64,000 nucleotides of DNA from NCBI GenBank assembly GCA_022495995.1, contig JAFEMH010000168.1, positions 1-64,000 on the forward strand, given 5' to 3'. The DNA is from Adenophora triphylla var. japonica (lineage: Eukaryota > Streptophyta > Magnoliopsida > Asterales > Campanulaceae). Shown in pieces: positions 22,064 through 33,584 of the stretch (positions within the stretch are counted from its first letter, which is position 1; each line of letters starts with the position of its first letter). Position numbers and translations under genes: made by a program. Under the pieces are notes generated by a model, which saw only the letters and a program-made list of their open reading frames with translations, did not search any database and was not told the DNA's origin.

Positions 22064-23460
22064 TTCCCTAGGTAGGTCTCTGCCTCGACCGATTCCCTCG
22101 TCTTAAGGTTTCTATAGGAGGAGTAGAATCGGTTGAGGGAGAGGAGACTGGTTGAGGTGATCGGTTAGGTGAGGGTGACGCTGATTGATGATGGTGATCG
22201 GTAATTGGAGATGGAAATGGTAAGTTGACGGGTGAAATTGGTTCAGCTTCAGGTGATGAATTGGGAGTTGTAATATGAGGACTAGTTGGTAAGGGATCTA
22301 GGCCGAGATTGACTATTTGATTGCCTAACCGATTGAGGAAAGAAGGAGTCATCAACTAGGTCTCTACAGTTACACCACTAGAGGCGACGGTTGAGCCGAG
22401 CGATTTGCGTTGATCTTTGGTGGATTGATTAGAGTTTTGATTATCTGTTTCACTGTCTCAAAAACACCGTAACTATCAGTACTATTTGGAGCCTTATCGA
22501 GACTCTAGCAAATCAAATTCATCAAAAGTAACATGAACAGATTCAACAATTTTCAACAACCGTTTATTAAAAACTCTAAATGCCTTACTATGCTTGGCGT
22601 ATCCCACAAAAATGCCTTCATCAGCTTTTTCATCAAATTTACCTCGGCGTTCTTTACCGTTGTAAAGAACATAGCATTTGCGTAGAAGATCTTGAAGAAA
22701 CTAATATTGGGAATTCCCGCCACGCCAAAGCTCATAAGGGGTCTTGTTGTGAAACTTATTGACCAAAGATCTATTCTGGTGAAGCAAGTCAGTATGTATA
22801 ACCGGCCCAAAAATACTTGGGAGCCTAGCTTCGGATATCATTGTTTTTCCGGCTTCGATCAATGTCCTGTTCTTTCTCTCAACTACACCATTTTGTTGCG
22901 GTGTACCATGAGAAATTATGGTCTATTCCGTGATCATCACGATCGAGCGATTCCAAGATTTTTGAACTCCGTTCCTTTATCTCGATCTCATACCGATGAT
23001 ATCACATTCCCTTTGGGTTTGAAGTAGACGGAATAATCGGTAGCAACTTCATATGTATCATCTTTTGAAGCAAACATCTCTACCCAGGTATATCTTGAGA
23101 AATCGTCTACAACAACCAAGGCATATCTTGCTACCCCCAAGCTGGCGAGTAGTTGTGGGGTCAAAAGCAGTCCATATGTAGCATTGAGGCACCTAGAAGT
23201 GGACATGCGGGGCTTCTTTGCGAAAAGATTCTTTATGTTGTTTTCCCAATTGGCGGGCTCTACATTTCCTTCCATGATCCAGACACCGAGGTAAGCCGGC
23301 GACAAGATTTTTATTGGCCGCCTTGGATAGATATTTGAAGTTCAGTGATCGAGTCTCTTGTGCCATAGCCAGAATTCTCACCGATGTTCTTAGCTACAAA
23401 ACAAACATTAGTAACATTCGAGACATTGTTTAAATCTATAGCATATACGTTACCTTTTCT
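22064..23460 (-). pseudogene. Sirevirus-like integrase and Pro/Ser-rich linker
   Basis: The region after protease contains heavily frameshifted integrase. LNFKYLSKAANKNLVAGLP is part of the zinc-binding N-terminus, and ALVVVDDFSRYTWVEMFASKD is the catalytic core with the first Asp neighbourhood. The rest is recoverable only in shifted frames down to about 22550. At 22068-22355 a Pro/Ser-rich linker (SPINLPFPSP-type, ending RQRP) leads to RT. Integrase inserts the DNA copy; integrase ahead of RT defines copia order. At least six indels make this copy dead as read. Confidence 0.8.
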
Positions 23461-23875
23461 ATATCCAAGTGAGAAGTGTTTCACCCGTAGCAATGTCTTT
23501 CACATAGCAGTTGGAAGAATTGAAAACACAATGCATACCTTTGTCACAAAATTGTGAAATAGAGAGAAGGTTGTGTTTTAGACCATCCACCAAAGATACC
23601 TTCTGTACAATTACAGTACCTCTTTTGATGGATCCTCGACCGATAATTTTACCCTTTGCGTTGTCACCAAAGACAACTGGAGGACCAGATGCTTCTTCCA
23701 GATCGGTTAGGAGATCGGCATGACCAGTCATATGCCTAGAGCATCCACTGTCCATAATCCAAACATCCTTACCGGCATCGGTTGAGGCCATTAAGCATTC
23801 CTGAAATAAAACAAGAAGCTTATGGTCCCCCTTATTCTTTTGGGTCCAAAGAGTTAGTTCCTCTTTGGCGGCCAT
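23461..23875 (-). pseudogene. Sirevirus-like aspartic protease
   Basis: Contains WIMDSGCSRHMTGH, the plant copia form of the D-[ST]-G active site, followed by VVFGDNAKGKIIGRG, VSLVDGLKHNLLSISQFCDKG and the connector to integrase (ATGETLL). Protease processes the gag-pol precursor. The frame is open across this stretch but lost on both sides. Confidence 0.88.
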
Positions 23876-23899
23876 ACCCGGCCACCACCCGAGCTTTTA

Positions 23900-26619
23900 G
23901 ACTCGGTGGGTCCGGATAGATGCTTCAAGAGGCATTCATAAGCCTTGTGACCAATAAAACCACAATTTACACATTTATTAGAAGATGGCCGAGGAGGCTT
24001 AGATGAATTGATGTTCAATTTTGCCAATGCTTCGTAGGGATTAACCGATTGAGCGAGACAGATCCTTTGGGGACGAAGGTGATGGATTTACTTTTGTTAA
24101 CCCGTTGCATCGGTTTAGGAATGACTTTACCGGTTAGGTTGCCTTTACCGGTTGGGTGACCTGTGACTGTTGTCTGATCGGTCATACCCTTACCGGTGTC
24201 GGTTACCTTACCGGTTGAGGATTCCTGACCTGCAATATGATCAACAATTTTAATTCCACCTTTGCTGTCCCCATCCCTAAGTGGGACATATTGTCCTAAC
24301 TCAGATCGCCTACCTCGGTCCATTGAGATTTGTTTTTGCTCGGATAGGCTTTCATCTCGTACCCGTCCATTAGGATAGGTGTGAGGGACGAGATTTGAAA
24401 GGTTTGGTTAACTCCTTCTTAATCATTTTGGATTGAGCATCATCAAATTTGCCTATCAAGTTCTCGAGACAGACTTCTTAACCTGGTTTGTCTTTCTTTG
24501 TCAATGTCATCACCGCCGGAGTTAAAACTTATACCGGTAGTTACATCTCGGTTAGGAGATAACCGATCTTGAATGATGGTCTCCACAAAGGTTCGTGATT
24601 TTGAAAACGTGTCAATGGTTTTATGAAGAGAGTTATTTCTTGACACAAGATCGGCAATTTGACAAACGTAAATGTTTAGTCTCTCGGTGAGTTCTTGATT
24701 GTCCTTCTTCAACCGATCTCCGACTCTAGCTTACTTTCTTTCAAAGTTTTTAATTCGGCTTTCAAAGAATCATTTTCGTAGTGATCACTTTAAAATTATC
24801 AACCATGATTTTGTGAGCTTCATTTAATTTTTCAAAATCGGAGAAGAGCTCATTCATCACCTCTCGCCATTTCGCATTTTGACATATTGGGCATAGGGTC
24901 AACGGTAGGGCCGAGAGGAAGAGGATGATGGTTCAAAATTGGGATTAAAATTTGGAAGTGAAGATATCGGTTGAGGGCTAGGTTCGGTTAGAGGCTTTAA
25001 GTGAATCGGTCGGGTCTCAAGCATCGGTTGATAGGAAGCAATCGGCAAGGCTTGAGCTTGATAGGTCGGTTGGATTGGTTGCATCGACGGTCCGAGAGTG
25101 GGCAAGGTTTTGGACTCGACCATAAAGGGATCCACCTATGTTTTGAATTTTGAAATTATAGGGGTTACCTCGCATCCGCCTTGGGAGTTGAAATGGGTTC
25201 ATCAAAGAATGTCAAGGGAGATCTCATAAAGGCGGAGTCTCGATCAACATAGGATGATTGTTCATTGGAATTGGGGTGTCTAAAAATAGGAGTTTGCAGG
25301 AGATGGGTTTTTCATAGGTTCCATCCATAGCAACAAAATCGACATCGCATCTTCATCCGAGTCGGCATAGTCGGCTTCTTCATTCTCGTAGCCTGTCTCA
25401 AACCGATCGGCATAGCTTTCGGTTCCATCCTCGGCAACTAAACTCTTAGATTTAGATCTAGGGAATTTCTTGAATGGTTTCTTCCTCAAAATTCATATTT
25501 AGGTTGAGGGCATTTGGAGGCAAAATGGCCGGGTTTTCTACAATTGTAACACACAAGCTCACCTTGGGCATTCTTTCCGTCGGTTGAGGTTGAGATTTGG
25601 CCTTTCTTTTGGAAGTTCCCAGATCTATGGAAGGATGAGGCTTTGGGTTGGAATGATTTCTTTGTGAGATTTCTTAAAATCCTTAAACTTTCTCGTAGTT
25701 TCGGCGAATGCAAAGCAAATTCATCCTCTACCTCAAGAGGTGTGTTAGAAGAGGTATTGGCTAGAGTTGGTTGAGGCCGAGATGTTGAGGGAGAGTCATT
25801 TGTGGTAATTTGGCCGGTAAGCATAGAGGAACCAGGGAAGATCTCGATGCCCGAGCCGGCAGAGATAGATTTTTAAATTGTTTTTGAACTCCACTCACTT
25901 AGGTTGAGCTCTTCCTCATATAGAAACAAAGTAGACACAATGTTCTGGATATGAGTAGTGTTCAAATCACGGCATTCTTTCAAAATAGCGACTTTCACAT
26001 GCCACAAGTCTCCAAGAGAATTGAGGAATCTCATGTTTAGGTCTTTCATGGTATAGACTCTACCTAAAGATGCACAAGAGTTACTCACCTCGCAGAATCG
26101 GTCGTACGTTTCCTTCATTGTTTCATTTGGATTCTTCTTGAAGGACTCAAACTCAGCAACGCTTTTGTAGAGTCTGTTATCCTTGGCCACTTGATCTCCT
26201 TCAAAGTATCTGAGAAGACTTTGCCATACTTGTTGAGCGGTCTCATAGCATTGTACTTGTTTGTACAGTCTGTCATCAAGTCCTGAGGTTATTATGTGCA
26301 ATGCTTTTCGGTCTAAGGAATCACAAAGTTTGTCATCCTCAGTCCATTCTTCACGAGGTTTTGGCACATAAGTTTCATAAACCTCAAAGTCTTGTTCAGA
26401 CTCTCTATCTGCATGATCCATGAGAGGAGTTTTGGGTGCTCTTGTTGCAAGATTGATTTTCAGGGGTGTCATTGGACCATCTCTCGACTACTGATGAGTT
26501 AACCTATCATCTATTGAATCCAAGTACCGCATGATTCTGTTTTTCCATACTGGAAATTCGTTATCGTTCAACATGGGAACGGATGTCAAGTTGTATGTTT
26601 GCATGATTTTTTCCGCCAT
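23900..26619 (-). pseudogene. Sirevirus-like gag with two CCHC knuckles
   Basis: Minus-strand ATG at 26619 (MAEKIMQTYNLTSVPML) is 58 bp from the primer site. An in-frame TAG occurs around 26495, after which the UBN2-type core reads on (LYKQVQCYETAQQVWQSLL, FKKNPNETMKETYDRF, LNMRFLNSL). A first zinc knuckle CYNCRKPGHFASKC is at 25509-25550, a variable Ser/Asp-rich stretch follows, and a second knuckle CVNCGFIGHKAYEC lies at 23930-23975, just before protease. The long, variable gag C-terminus fits Sireviruses. Several shifts occur between 25490 and 24000. Gag packages the genomic RNA. Confidence 0.85.
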
Positions 26620-26676
26620 TTTGGAATTGGCAATTCAAGCGGTTAAGCTTGGAAAAATAATTTTCGAAAATTGCAA

Positions 26677-26688
26677 GCTCTGATACCA
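26677..26688 (-). other. Sirevirus-like primer-binding site (tRNA-iMet)
   Basis: Minus-strand TGGTATCAGAGC begins two bases after the end of the 5' LTR (26691), the standard initiator-tRNA-Met primer site of copia elements. Confidence 0.92.
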
Positions 26689-26690
26689 AT

Positions 26691-28137
26691 TGTTAGGTCC
26701 TGAATGGTAGGAATCAGGCTAGAGGGGGGGGGTGAATAGCCTGATTAAAACTTTTTGCTTAAAAAGTCTTAGTCTTTGTAAAAGGTTGTAGGAAACACAC
26801 TTGCTAACCGTTAGATTAGATTTGCACAGCGGAATTACGGTTAGGCTAGGTTTACAGCCGGTTAGGTGGAGTTTAAAAAACAATACGTTAAAAATCCTTA
26901 TGCAAACAAAACAAGTTATATTTCCAAGACAAACAAGTTGAAAGCAAGAGGTTGAGTCAATAGGTTGTGACCGATTGAGAGAATGTCAACCGATTACAAC
27001 TACACAAAAATAAACAAACACACGTAAGAATGACATATTGTTTGAAGAGGTTCACGATGTTAAATAAGCTTTACGTCCTCTACCAAGTTTGGTCAGAACT
27101 TGGATTTGTGAAAGTGCACTACTATATTAATGGTATCTACCTATTACAAGTTGCAAGCCAATGATTGAAGGCTGCCAAACTAAAGGTGACCACTAACGGA
27201 TCGTGCTACAATAAAGACCTAGTGTTTTCTAGAGATGTGCCCACAAGTTGAGCTGATTTCTCTAGGGACAGTGTGTGAATCAATCAATGTGTTCCAAATG
27301 TAGTCTAATGAAGAAACACTACAATATTGATTGAGGTGCACAGTGTATAAGTCCTACAGAGATGTCTAGTGAATAAGAGGACTTGAATTGAATGCTTTGA
27401 ACTATGGAGATTGCAGGATGGAAGTTCAGAGCAACTCACTCTCAAGAATCATAAATGCACCAACCTTCTTCAATGCTCCAGGGAAGCTATTTATAGTGAA
27501 CTTTGAAAAGGAGCCGTTGTCTTTTGAAGAGGTTGCAATGATGACTTGATCAGGCATGCCTTTGAATTGAAGGATCTTTGCATTAAATGCCTGAGATAGG
27601 AGAGAGAAGATTTTCCTTGAGTGGTTGAAAGGATGTGAGTACTGGTCATTTTGACAATCTATTTTGAGCTTCTGACAGCCGCAGGAATGTCACTTCAGCG
27701 TCTATTCAGCATGCTTGCCTTACCAACTTTAGCTAAAGGGGTTGCTGGGTAGTTGGGAGCAATAAATGCTTCGGTTAGGCTAGGCTGAGGAAAGCTTGCT
27801 GAGAAAGCCTTAACTGGCAAAGGATAGGATACAACCTGTGAAGGTTACATCCGCTAGATAGGGCAACCGGTTCGGTTGACACATCGGTTAGGAACTCAAC
27901 CGGTTAGGTGACCAAACCGAGCAACTCACAAAAACAACATGGGAGCAAATCTTCACACCTTCAAGTCTTCAAGGTCTTGAGAAAATTACATGAAATAAAA
28001 ACACTGGCACTAGCATTAAGGGGACCTATCATACATAGAAAAATTCTATTGGGTCTAATTAAAATTAGGGGTCCACATTAATGCTTGTTGTGATTGGGTT
28101 TAAGCAATTCTAAACCTAAGCATATATTTGACTAACA
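26691..28137 (-). repeat. Sirevirus-like 5' LTR (right)
   Basis: 1447 bp, TG...CA bounded, followed by the ATCAG target duplication. Contains ACCGGTTAGG/ATCGGTTAGG motifs near its minus-strand start, shared with the internal region. Confidence 0.9.
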
Positions 28138-28320
28138 ATCAGACCAAACGTAGTTCGACTCCAAAACACTAAAAAAGCTATTTTAGGTATTTTGAAAAGC
28201 ATTTTTGAAAATCGAAGAGGGATTTTTTTTGAAAAGGTAAAATCATACTGAGGAATCAAAAGACTTGACCCAATTCTGAAGATACCCATTTGTTGATGAA
28301 GTTGTTGAAGTGTGCCGCCC

Positions 28321-28690
28321 GAGGTTACTGACGTTCCCGTTGTTGTTGCCGAGGTCACGGACTTGAAGTTTGCTGCCGTCACAGACTTTGAAGTTGTCGC
28401 CGAGGTCACGGACTTGAAGTTGCTGCCGTCACGTACTTTGATATTGTTGCAGGAGGTCACGGTCTTGAGAGTTCTTTGCCGTCACGTACTTTGATATTGT
28501 TGCCGAGGTCACGGACTTGAGGTTGCTGTCATCACAGACTTTGTTGATGTCGCCGAGGTCACGGACTTGAGGTTGCTGTTATCACGGTACTTTGTTGATG
28601 TCGCCGAGGTCACGGACTTGAGGTTGCCGCCATCACGGTACTTTCTTTGGTGTTGCGAGGTCACGGACTTGAAGTTGTCGGTTGAGATGA
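28321..28690 (-). repeat. 51-bp tandem repeat (17-residue periodicity) in the Ogre-like element
   Basis: Seven to eight units built on GAGGTCACGGACTTGAAGTT, about 51 bp each. On the minus strand one frame stays open through most units and gives a 17-residue repeat of the type KYRDGSNLKSVTSATST. It lies downstream of gag, where Tat-lineage elements are known to carry fast-changing tandem repeats. Whether it is translated is unknown. Confidence 0.85.
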
Positions 28691-30704
28691 AGGTTCCGTC
28701 GGCCCCCGTAATGCAAGGATATATGCACGATGGTCTCGGATGGAACCGAATGATTCTTACCTTTCTGTACCTGTCAGCACATAAAGATTCCAAATAGATT
28801 TTCCAGATTTTAGTTGTTTAACTGGACTTACGTGGTGGTGCACACGTCTGTTCGTGTAAATGGCCGATCGGACATTTTGGTGGTGAGTTTATGTATGAGT
28901 ATATGGTATATGGAAATGTAGGGAAATTTGTATGGATTTGTATTTGAGATGGGTGAACTATATGAGTGAACTTGTGTTTGATAAGTTGGGACCCAATCAG
29001 GTTTTGCAGAATCTGTTGCTAGTCAGCGAGGTTGTATTGTTGTAGAATTTCGTTCGATGAGTATCCTTGTGTGAACCCATCTAGGTCTGTTGAGAATCTT
29101 CATTCTTACTTCTCCTTTTTTTTTTTTTTTAAACGAAAGGAGACGTAGCTCCCTAGATTTTATAAATAAATAAAAGAAACAAAGCACGGTGGGGGACAAA
29201 GAACCAAACCACCGGAAACGACTACACATCTGTCGACTGTCGTAATGGCTCTATGTCCAAGGCCCTTTGGTGTCTCAAGCCCCAGGTTGCTTGCAAGTGG
29301 TAGATGACTTTGTGAACAGGCTTGTGAGTCTGCTCTCTTGATTTGAAGGTGATCGAAGAAGACTCTCCTTGTTGGTTCAATTTGAAGAAGATCGAACGAT
29401 GTCCGATGAAGAAGGCTGAAGAATACTCTCCCTTTGTCCTTTGATTTTTTTTCTTAGTGCGCACCCTGGTTTTTGCCTAGACCGCCCTTTCGGGTTTTCA
29501 ATCTAGCGGGCATCTCTTTGCGTCTTTTTTTTTTCATTTTTTTTCATTTTTTTTTAATAGTATGTAACTCGAAGAGAACTCAGAGAGAAAAAATCTTATT
29601 GAGGAGAGAGAAATGAGATCTCAAGTTAGTTTAGGAGAGACGGACTCTATTTTTGGAAGGTGATCCAAGCATTGATTTTTTGGAGAAGTGTATTCTCTGA
29701 TGATGAGATTGAGAAACAAAGAGGAAACACCCTAATGCAGATTCGATTATTTTGAAGAGTTGAAGTAGAGATTGACTGGGGGAGGAAAGGTGAGGAAGCC
29801 CCAGTTTTGATGCTTGAATTTCAAGAGTGTGTATGAGAGTGGCTAACAGGAAGCCCCTAGACTCAACAAAGAACGCTACATGGCTCAAAGGTCTAGAAAA
29901 GTTGTTCTACTTTTAATGGACCTTGCTTCATCTAGAAATTTCTAAACAAGATTGAGGAAAAAGCCAATCATTAGTATGACTTAAGGATAAACATTTTTCT
30001 TGATACTGAAAGTCTTCTTCACTTGATGTAGGAGGATTTTGAGGAATCCTCTTTTCTTTTGTTGGTATCACTTGACTCCTCTTCTTTGTGGGAGAGTCCT
30101 TCTTGCCTTTGTTGAAATTCCATCCTTGTTGTGGGGGGATGAAGGCTTGAGAGTTTTTTTTTTTTTTTTTTTTTTTCGATGCTCTATTTTTGCCTAGGAC
30201 GTAGCGAGCTTTTTTTTTTTTTGTACTCTCAAAGCCTTGAGTTGAGTAGCTCCACTTTTCTTTGGATGAATGTTGACAGCAGCACCTTTGGCTTTCTTCG
30301 CTTGTTGGTCTCTAACTTTCAGTAGGGGTAATGTTTAACCCTTAAGCCTCCTAATGATAACTTGCTTTTTAAAGTCACTTAGAAGTTTCTATTTTTGCGA
30401 TGATTTAGGAAATGGAAGGTCCATTATTTTGCATGAGTTGAATGATATTCATGAGGTAGAACAACTTTAGGGAAAGTGTTTAGGAAAAGAAATTACTTTA
30501 ATTTATTGAGAAATTTAAGAACAGACTCGATAGTTTAGAAGACACAAACTAGAGGAGGTGAGGAGTACTAGAAAGACAGAACGACTCTTCGAGTTCATAC
30601 TTGGAAATTTAAAACCTAATCTACTTCTATCAAAGGAGAAAGGGAGAGGATAGTGGTAGCCCCAAAGTGGTAAGTGCAGCTTTCTTCTTGGAGCTTCATC
30701 TTCT
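28691..30704 (-). other. Ogre-like non-coding interior downstream of gag
   Basis: About 2 kb without recognisable pol domains, with long T-runs (near 29116, 29528, 30150, 30210) and two similar blocks containing TTTTTGCCTAG. I found no RT, integrase or protease motif in any frame. Confidence 0.6.
29116..29219 (-). mobile_element. 5'-truncated LINE tail
   Basis: On the minus strand about 88 bp (TTTCCGGTGGT...GTCTCCTTTCG) followed by poly-A match the last part of the LINE at 50690-52959. It is a short 5'-truncated insertion in the Ogre-like interior. I could not define a target duplication. Confidence 0.8.
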
Positions 30705-32069
30705 TCATGGATTACGAGGGAGAGGATTGGTGATGACGTTAGGACGTTCTAATTCTCCATTGTCAAAGAGGTCTTGGATGATGTCCTTCAAGTGGTGGCA
30801 GGAGTTGGTGTCATGGCCGGTGAAGTTGTGGTACTTGCAGAATAAGTGATGAGCATGATTCGGACCCATATCCTTCGGAGGACCACCTTCCCTTGGTTTG
30901 ATTTTTTCATTCTGGACAAGCACATCGAAGAGTTATTCTTGAGTGATTCCTTCAATTTTGTCGTAGTGCCTCTTTTTCTTTTCGGGAGGAGGGACAGCAG
31001 AATACTTTCCGATATTGGGGCGGCTGAGTGCAATAGCGTTGACTGAAGCATCCTTACTTGTGGTGGGCTTGTTGTAGCGGAAAGTACTTTCCTTCTTTTT
31101 GCTTTTTAGGAAGTCGTCAACCCTAATTCCGGACTCGAGGAGTTCATTGAAACTAGGAAAGTAATTACCGGCGAGCTTCTCTTGAAATTCATCACGAAGG
31201 CATTGAAGGAAGATGTGGATTTGCTCTTTGAGAGTAGGCCTTTCGACAATTTCAGTAAGTTTGAGTCTCCATCTTCTAGCAAATTCAACAAATGACTCAT
31301 TTGCATGTTGCTTGGTTTGTTCAAGATCCCTCCTAGTAGGGCGGTAAGTGGAGTTGTCTTCAAACTGCCTTTGGAAGACCAAACATGCGGATGACCAATC
31401 AAGCCTTGTAGTCGTAGGAAGAGACATGTACCAATCCCTTGCAGCACCTTCTAAAGTTTGAGGAAAGCATTGGGCCAAGATTGTGTTATCAACGCCCATT
31501 GGAAGCATGGCCCAAGTGTAGGTCTCAACATGAGCTCGAGGACAGGTAGTACCATTGAACTTGGCAATATCGGGTGTCTTATACTTGCGAGGAAACTTGG
31601 TGATGGATTGTTGAAGAGCATCGGGATCAAATGGAACGAATGACCCCTTGGAAGTGTCAAGAGTCGCAAGCTTCTTCTCGAGGTAGTTCTTAGTAACATG
31701 GTCACCAAGTTTAGTAGTTTCACCACTGCCTTCTTTCTTGGTTTTAGTGCCCTTCGAGGTATGTCCTTCGTCATCGGAGGATGATGAGGAAGAGGATGAA
31801 TCGGATTCTTCCTTTTTCTTGCTTGACTTCTTGGTTTTCTTATTCACTTTGGTGTAGGATTCCTCTTCATCGGAGGAGGATTCCACTTTCTGCTTTTGCT
31901 TTCTTCCTTTCTTGATTTTCAAATTGTTGAGTTCTTTCATGAGGGCGGCCATTTGGGCGTTTTGCTCATCAATTTGCTTACTTTGTTCATCCAACCTAGT
32001 CATGGCTTCGATGAGTTGGACCTTAGCATCGTTGAAATCGGCCTCGGTGGTAGAAGGAGAAGCAGACAT
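30705..32069 (-). pseudogene. Ogre/Tat-like gag with one in-frame stop
   Basis: ATG at 32069 (MSASPSTTEADFNDAKVQL). A coiled-coil start (RLDEQSKQIDEQNAQMAALM) is followed by a Lys/Ser-rich acidic stretch and then the retrotransposon gag core: FPRKYKTPDIAKFNGTTCPR, AARDWYMSLP, FQRQFEDNSTYRPTRRDL, ESFVEFARRWRLKL. A TAA at about 30933 interrupts it in frame, and the frame then continues through LVQNEKIKPREGG to a CCHC-like end (FCKYHNFTGHDTNSCHHLKD). Gag forms the particle; this is the only protein of the element. Without the stop the product would be about 455 residues. Read-through or sequencing error could explain the single stop. Confidence 0.85.
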
Positions 32070-33566
32070 CGTGTCGAGCTTTGGCGAAGAACCTAGACGT
32101 GTAGCAACCGTGTTAAACCATGATCGAGTCCCAACAAGTCGGCTGAATAGGGTGAATGAAGGCTTGAAGGTTTGAAGGTTTTGGCCAAAACATGAAAAGA
32201 CCGAACACTTATCTCGTACGAGACAAGTAGTCTCGCGCGAGACTTCACCACGGAAAGTCACAATTTTCTGATTTTAATCCTAATTTTGGTCGGACGGAAA
32301 ATCCGTTTTGGGGGTTTCTAAAGTTCAAGAACCAAACCTAGGGACCTAGGGGCCGGAGTAATCCAAAGTAACATCAAGTTTTGTGCAATAATTTTGATGA
32401 GAAAATTTTCTCTTTTTAGGGGCAAATCCGAAGGGACAACCGTAGGGACGTTTCCGAAGGGACAATTCCGAAGCGACAATTTATTGATTTCTTTTCCGTG
32501 GATTATTGCACAAAATGATCTTGACAAGGGATTACAAGGACTCCAAGATCAAACCGACCGGTCAAGGAGTGTCTTAAAAAGTCAATCTACATGATATGTG
32601 GCGATGCAGGGCTGGAAGGCTAGGTTCCCCGCGATATGACAATCTAGGTGGATTGAATACGCGGAGTGGGATGATCCAACTTCGGAGAGACCGGCGACTA
32701 GGTGGTTACCGTCATCCGTCCTTAGTGTGGGTCCCGGGTTTATAGAGGGTATGTAGTGCAATGACAGTTATATATGAGTGCGCGTTTGTGAGAGTCAATC
32801 TAGGTGATAGAGTAAAATAGAAAGTTTTTTTTTTTTGAAAACAAAAGAAAACAGATAATGGCCGCACCAAGTGGTTGCCTACGTTTCTCCCAAATTAGGA
32901 AGACTCAGGCCGCCGTAGTTCCACTTAAAGAGATAGAGAGCGAGAGATAAATTAATTTAAATTACAACTCCCGAATCCTCCATGGATCGGACTTTAAATT
33001 AAAAAATCAATCACGCGCAGGTATATAGTTCGAGTAATTAAAATTATTCTACCCTGCAAAGTTAGCACAAGCAAAATAATAATACTAATTTATTTTGAAA
33101 TTTCTGGATTTTATTTTGAAAATTTCGGAACTGTTTTGGCTTTTTTTTTTTTTTGTATTCTCGCAGTCAAACTTTTGAAAGAACTCCAAAAGTCAACTGC
33201 CAAGTTATTTTGATTTTGATATGATCAATCCTTTTTGAGTAGAAGAAAACTCAATTGACCTGAAATTCCCCTTTTTTATTTATTTTTTTTTATTTTGTAT
33301 TTCCCGAAAGTCAACATGACCTAATGTATTTTTTAAATCTTGATTCTACACTGCCGCCGCCGCCAAACAGTGGAATTTTTTTTAATGTCGTGAACTTATC
33401 TCGCGCGAGATAAGTTATCTCGCGCTAGATAAGCTGTCGCACAGTAATTTTTTTTTTTTGATGAAAACAGTGCAGAAAAATTTCGAAAAATCAGATTTTT
33501 TACAGAAAAATAAAAAGATTGATAATACTCAATTGTAACGCAAGTCTAACCCTCTTAATTTATTGT
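32070..33566 (-). other. Ogre-like 5' leader
   Basis: About 1.5 kb between primer site and gag ATG, with poly-T and poly-A runs. It holds two palindrome pairs of the TCTCGCGCGAGA type (33395-33434 and 32208-32246). No other coding region is seen. Confidence 0.65.
33395..33434. repeat. Paired palindromes CTTATCTCGCGCGAGATAAG
   Basis: A perfect 20-bp palindrome is followed at once by a near copy, TTATCTCGCGCTAGATAAGC. Similar pairs lie in both LTRs and in the leader before gag. Confidence 0.85.
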
Positions 33567-33583
33567 CCCCAGCGGAGTCGCCA
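33567..33583 (-). other. Ogre-like primer-binding site (tRNA-Arg type)
   Basis: Minus-strand TGGCGACTCCGCTGGGG lies one base inside the 5' LTR boundary. Its complement ends in CCA and matches the tRNA-Arg 3' end as I remember it, the primer reported for Ogre elements. Confidence 0.8.
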
Positions 33584-33584
33584 C

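Larger units (their letters stand above)
13160..28137 (-). mobile_element. Sirevirus-like Ty1/copia retrotransposon with a large extra ORF
   Basis: Flanked by a perfect 5-bp duplication ATCAG (13155-13159 and 28138-28142), with LTRs at 13160-14609 and 26691-28137. On the minus strand the order is 5' LTR, tRNA-Met primer site, gag with two CCHC knuckles, protease, integrase, RT, RNase H, an 870-bp spacer, a long extra ORF, polypurine tract and 3' LTR. Integrase before RT defines copia. A long ORF downstream of pol, as in SIRE1-type elements, points to the Sirevirus lineage. Total 14,978 bp including a 383-bp MITE. The coding regions are interrupted by many one-base frameshifts. A short CGGTT-centred motif recurs throughout. 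Confidence 0.88.

Noticed and set aside
30150..30225. CRISPR-like or structured repeat in T-rich tracts
   Set aside because: Just poly-T runs with short unrelated spacers inside the retrotransposon.
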